Assembly: GCA_964585685.1 (NCBI GenBank)
Contig: CAZPEP010000035.1
Location: forward strand, 1-39,350
DNA: 39,350 nucleotides
Direction: 5' to 3'
Source of the DNA: JALHVH01 sp964585685
GTDB taxonomy: Bacteria; Acidobacteriota; Aminicenantia; Aminicenantales; Saccharicenantaceae
Shown here: in pieces, positions 39,250 to 39,350 of the stretch
How the letters are laid out: the number at the start of each line of letters is the position of its first letter
Position numbering within the stretch: position 1 is the first letter of the stretch
Program-made: the position numbers and the translations under genes
The notes under the pieces: model-generated
What the model saw: only the letters and a program-made list of their open reading frames with translations
The model's database searches: none
Told to the model about the DNA's origin: nothing

Positions 39250-39350
39250 TCGAGCGGGTCGCCGTCAAAGACGACGATGTCCGCATCCTTGCCCGCCTCA
39301 AGGCTCCCAATCCTGTCGGCGACGCCGAGCACCTCGGCCGCCGTCAGGGT
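39183..39350 (-). CDS. Amidohydrolase family protein, C-terminal end (cut by window edge)
   Basis: The minus strand is open from the window edge to a TAA at 39183-39185. The 55 residues read TAAEVLGVADRIGSLEAGKD followed by ADIVVFDGDPLDY and VKTVLLRGQRA, the closing beta-sandwich of metal-dependent amidohydrolases (imidazolonepropionase-like). The active site is outside the window. Overlaps the HicB-like gene by 67 bases, tail to tail. Confidence 0.88.
   Translation of the reverse strand, partial: TLTAAEVLGVADRIGSLEAGKDADIVVFDGDPLDYRTRVKTVLLRGQRALGFLGL

Overview
The window looks like a chromosomal piece of a high-GC, diderm, LPS-making bacterium. Evidence is an LptE lipoprotein, LpxK, an LpxL-type acyltransferase, GmhA and several lipobox proteins. 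Gene content and style are compatible with an Acidobacteriota/Aminicenantes-like lineage, but that placement is inference. Most of the window is ordinary core genome: compact, overlapping operons, dispersed G/C-run palindromes between transcription units, and no rRNA, tRNA or CRISPR that I can see.

Layout. 1-504: start of an MFS exporter (minus strand, cut by the window edge). 505-1180: a repeat-rich gap made of palindromes. 1181-5467: ftsY-ribD-ribE-ribBA and a HEAT-repeat gene. 5527-6294: high-GC remnants of a peptide-modification operon (pqqD fragment, intact S26-type peptidase, radical SAM fragment). 6501-12125: a visibly lower-GC insert with a radical SAM/HPr-kinase-like fusion, a small Cys-rich precursor peptide, a second radical SAM enzyme, a PqqD-like protein, a second S26-type peptidase and a third radical SAM enzyme. 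12142-17067: dtd, rpsT, holA, lptE, leuS. 17282-20495: a ribbon-helix-helix/RelE toxin-antitoxin pair run into a BtuD-BtuF-BtuC-type corrinoid/metal uptake operon. 20573-21909: three small membrane-associated genes. 22214-26531: M20 amidohydrolase, ComEC, secreted coiled-coil protein. 26545-27417: a lipoprotein on the minus strand. 27531-31827: lpxK, an lpxL-like gene, rph, UDP-glucuronate decarboxylase and a GT2 glycosyltransferase. 31976-36066: a flotillin and an aminotransferase fused to a P-loop kinase-like domain. 36304-39350: a DUF559 gene between repeats, gmhA, an AAA_14/DUF4143 ATPase, an orphan HicB and the tail of an amidohydrolase.

The most interesting part is 5527-12125. I read it as a RiPP locus: the 66-residue peptide (8567-8767) has a leader-like first half and a core with five Cys and a C-terminal Ser. 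PqqD-like protein would be the recognition element, three SPASM radical SAM proteins the modifying enzymes, and the S26-type serine/histidine peptidase a candidate leader protease. The HPr-kinase-like half of the fusion suggests an added phosphorylation step. The lower-GC set lies directly beside a decayed high-GC set of the same gene order, as if a second version was acquired next to an older one.

Two other points stand out. Several genes (ftsY, the 21225 gene, the 22214 gene, lpxK) have a TTGACA-like/TANNNT promoter whose -10 box ends exactly 9 nt before the start codon, with little or no Shine-Dalgarno sequence, which implies leaderless mRNAs. And two unrelated enzymes in one window, a radical SAM protein and an aminotransferase, each carry a C-terminal P-loop domain of apparent HPr-kinase/PEPCK-like type.
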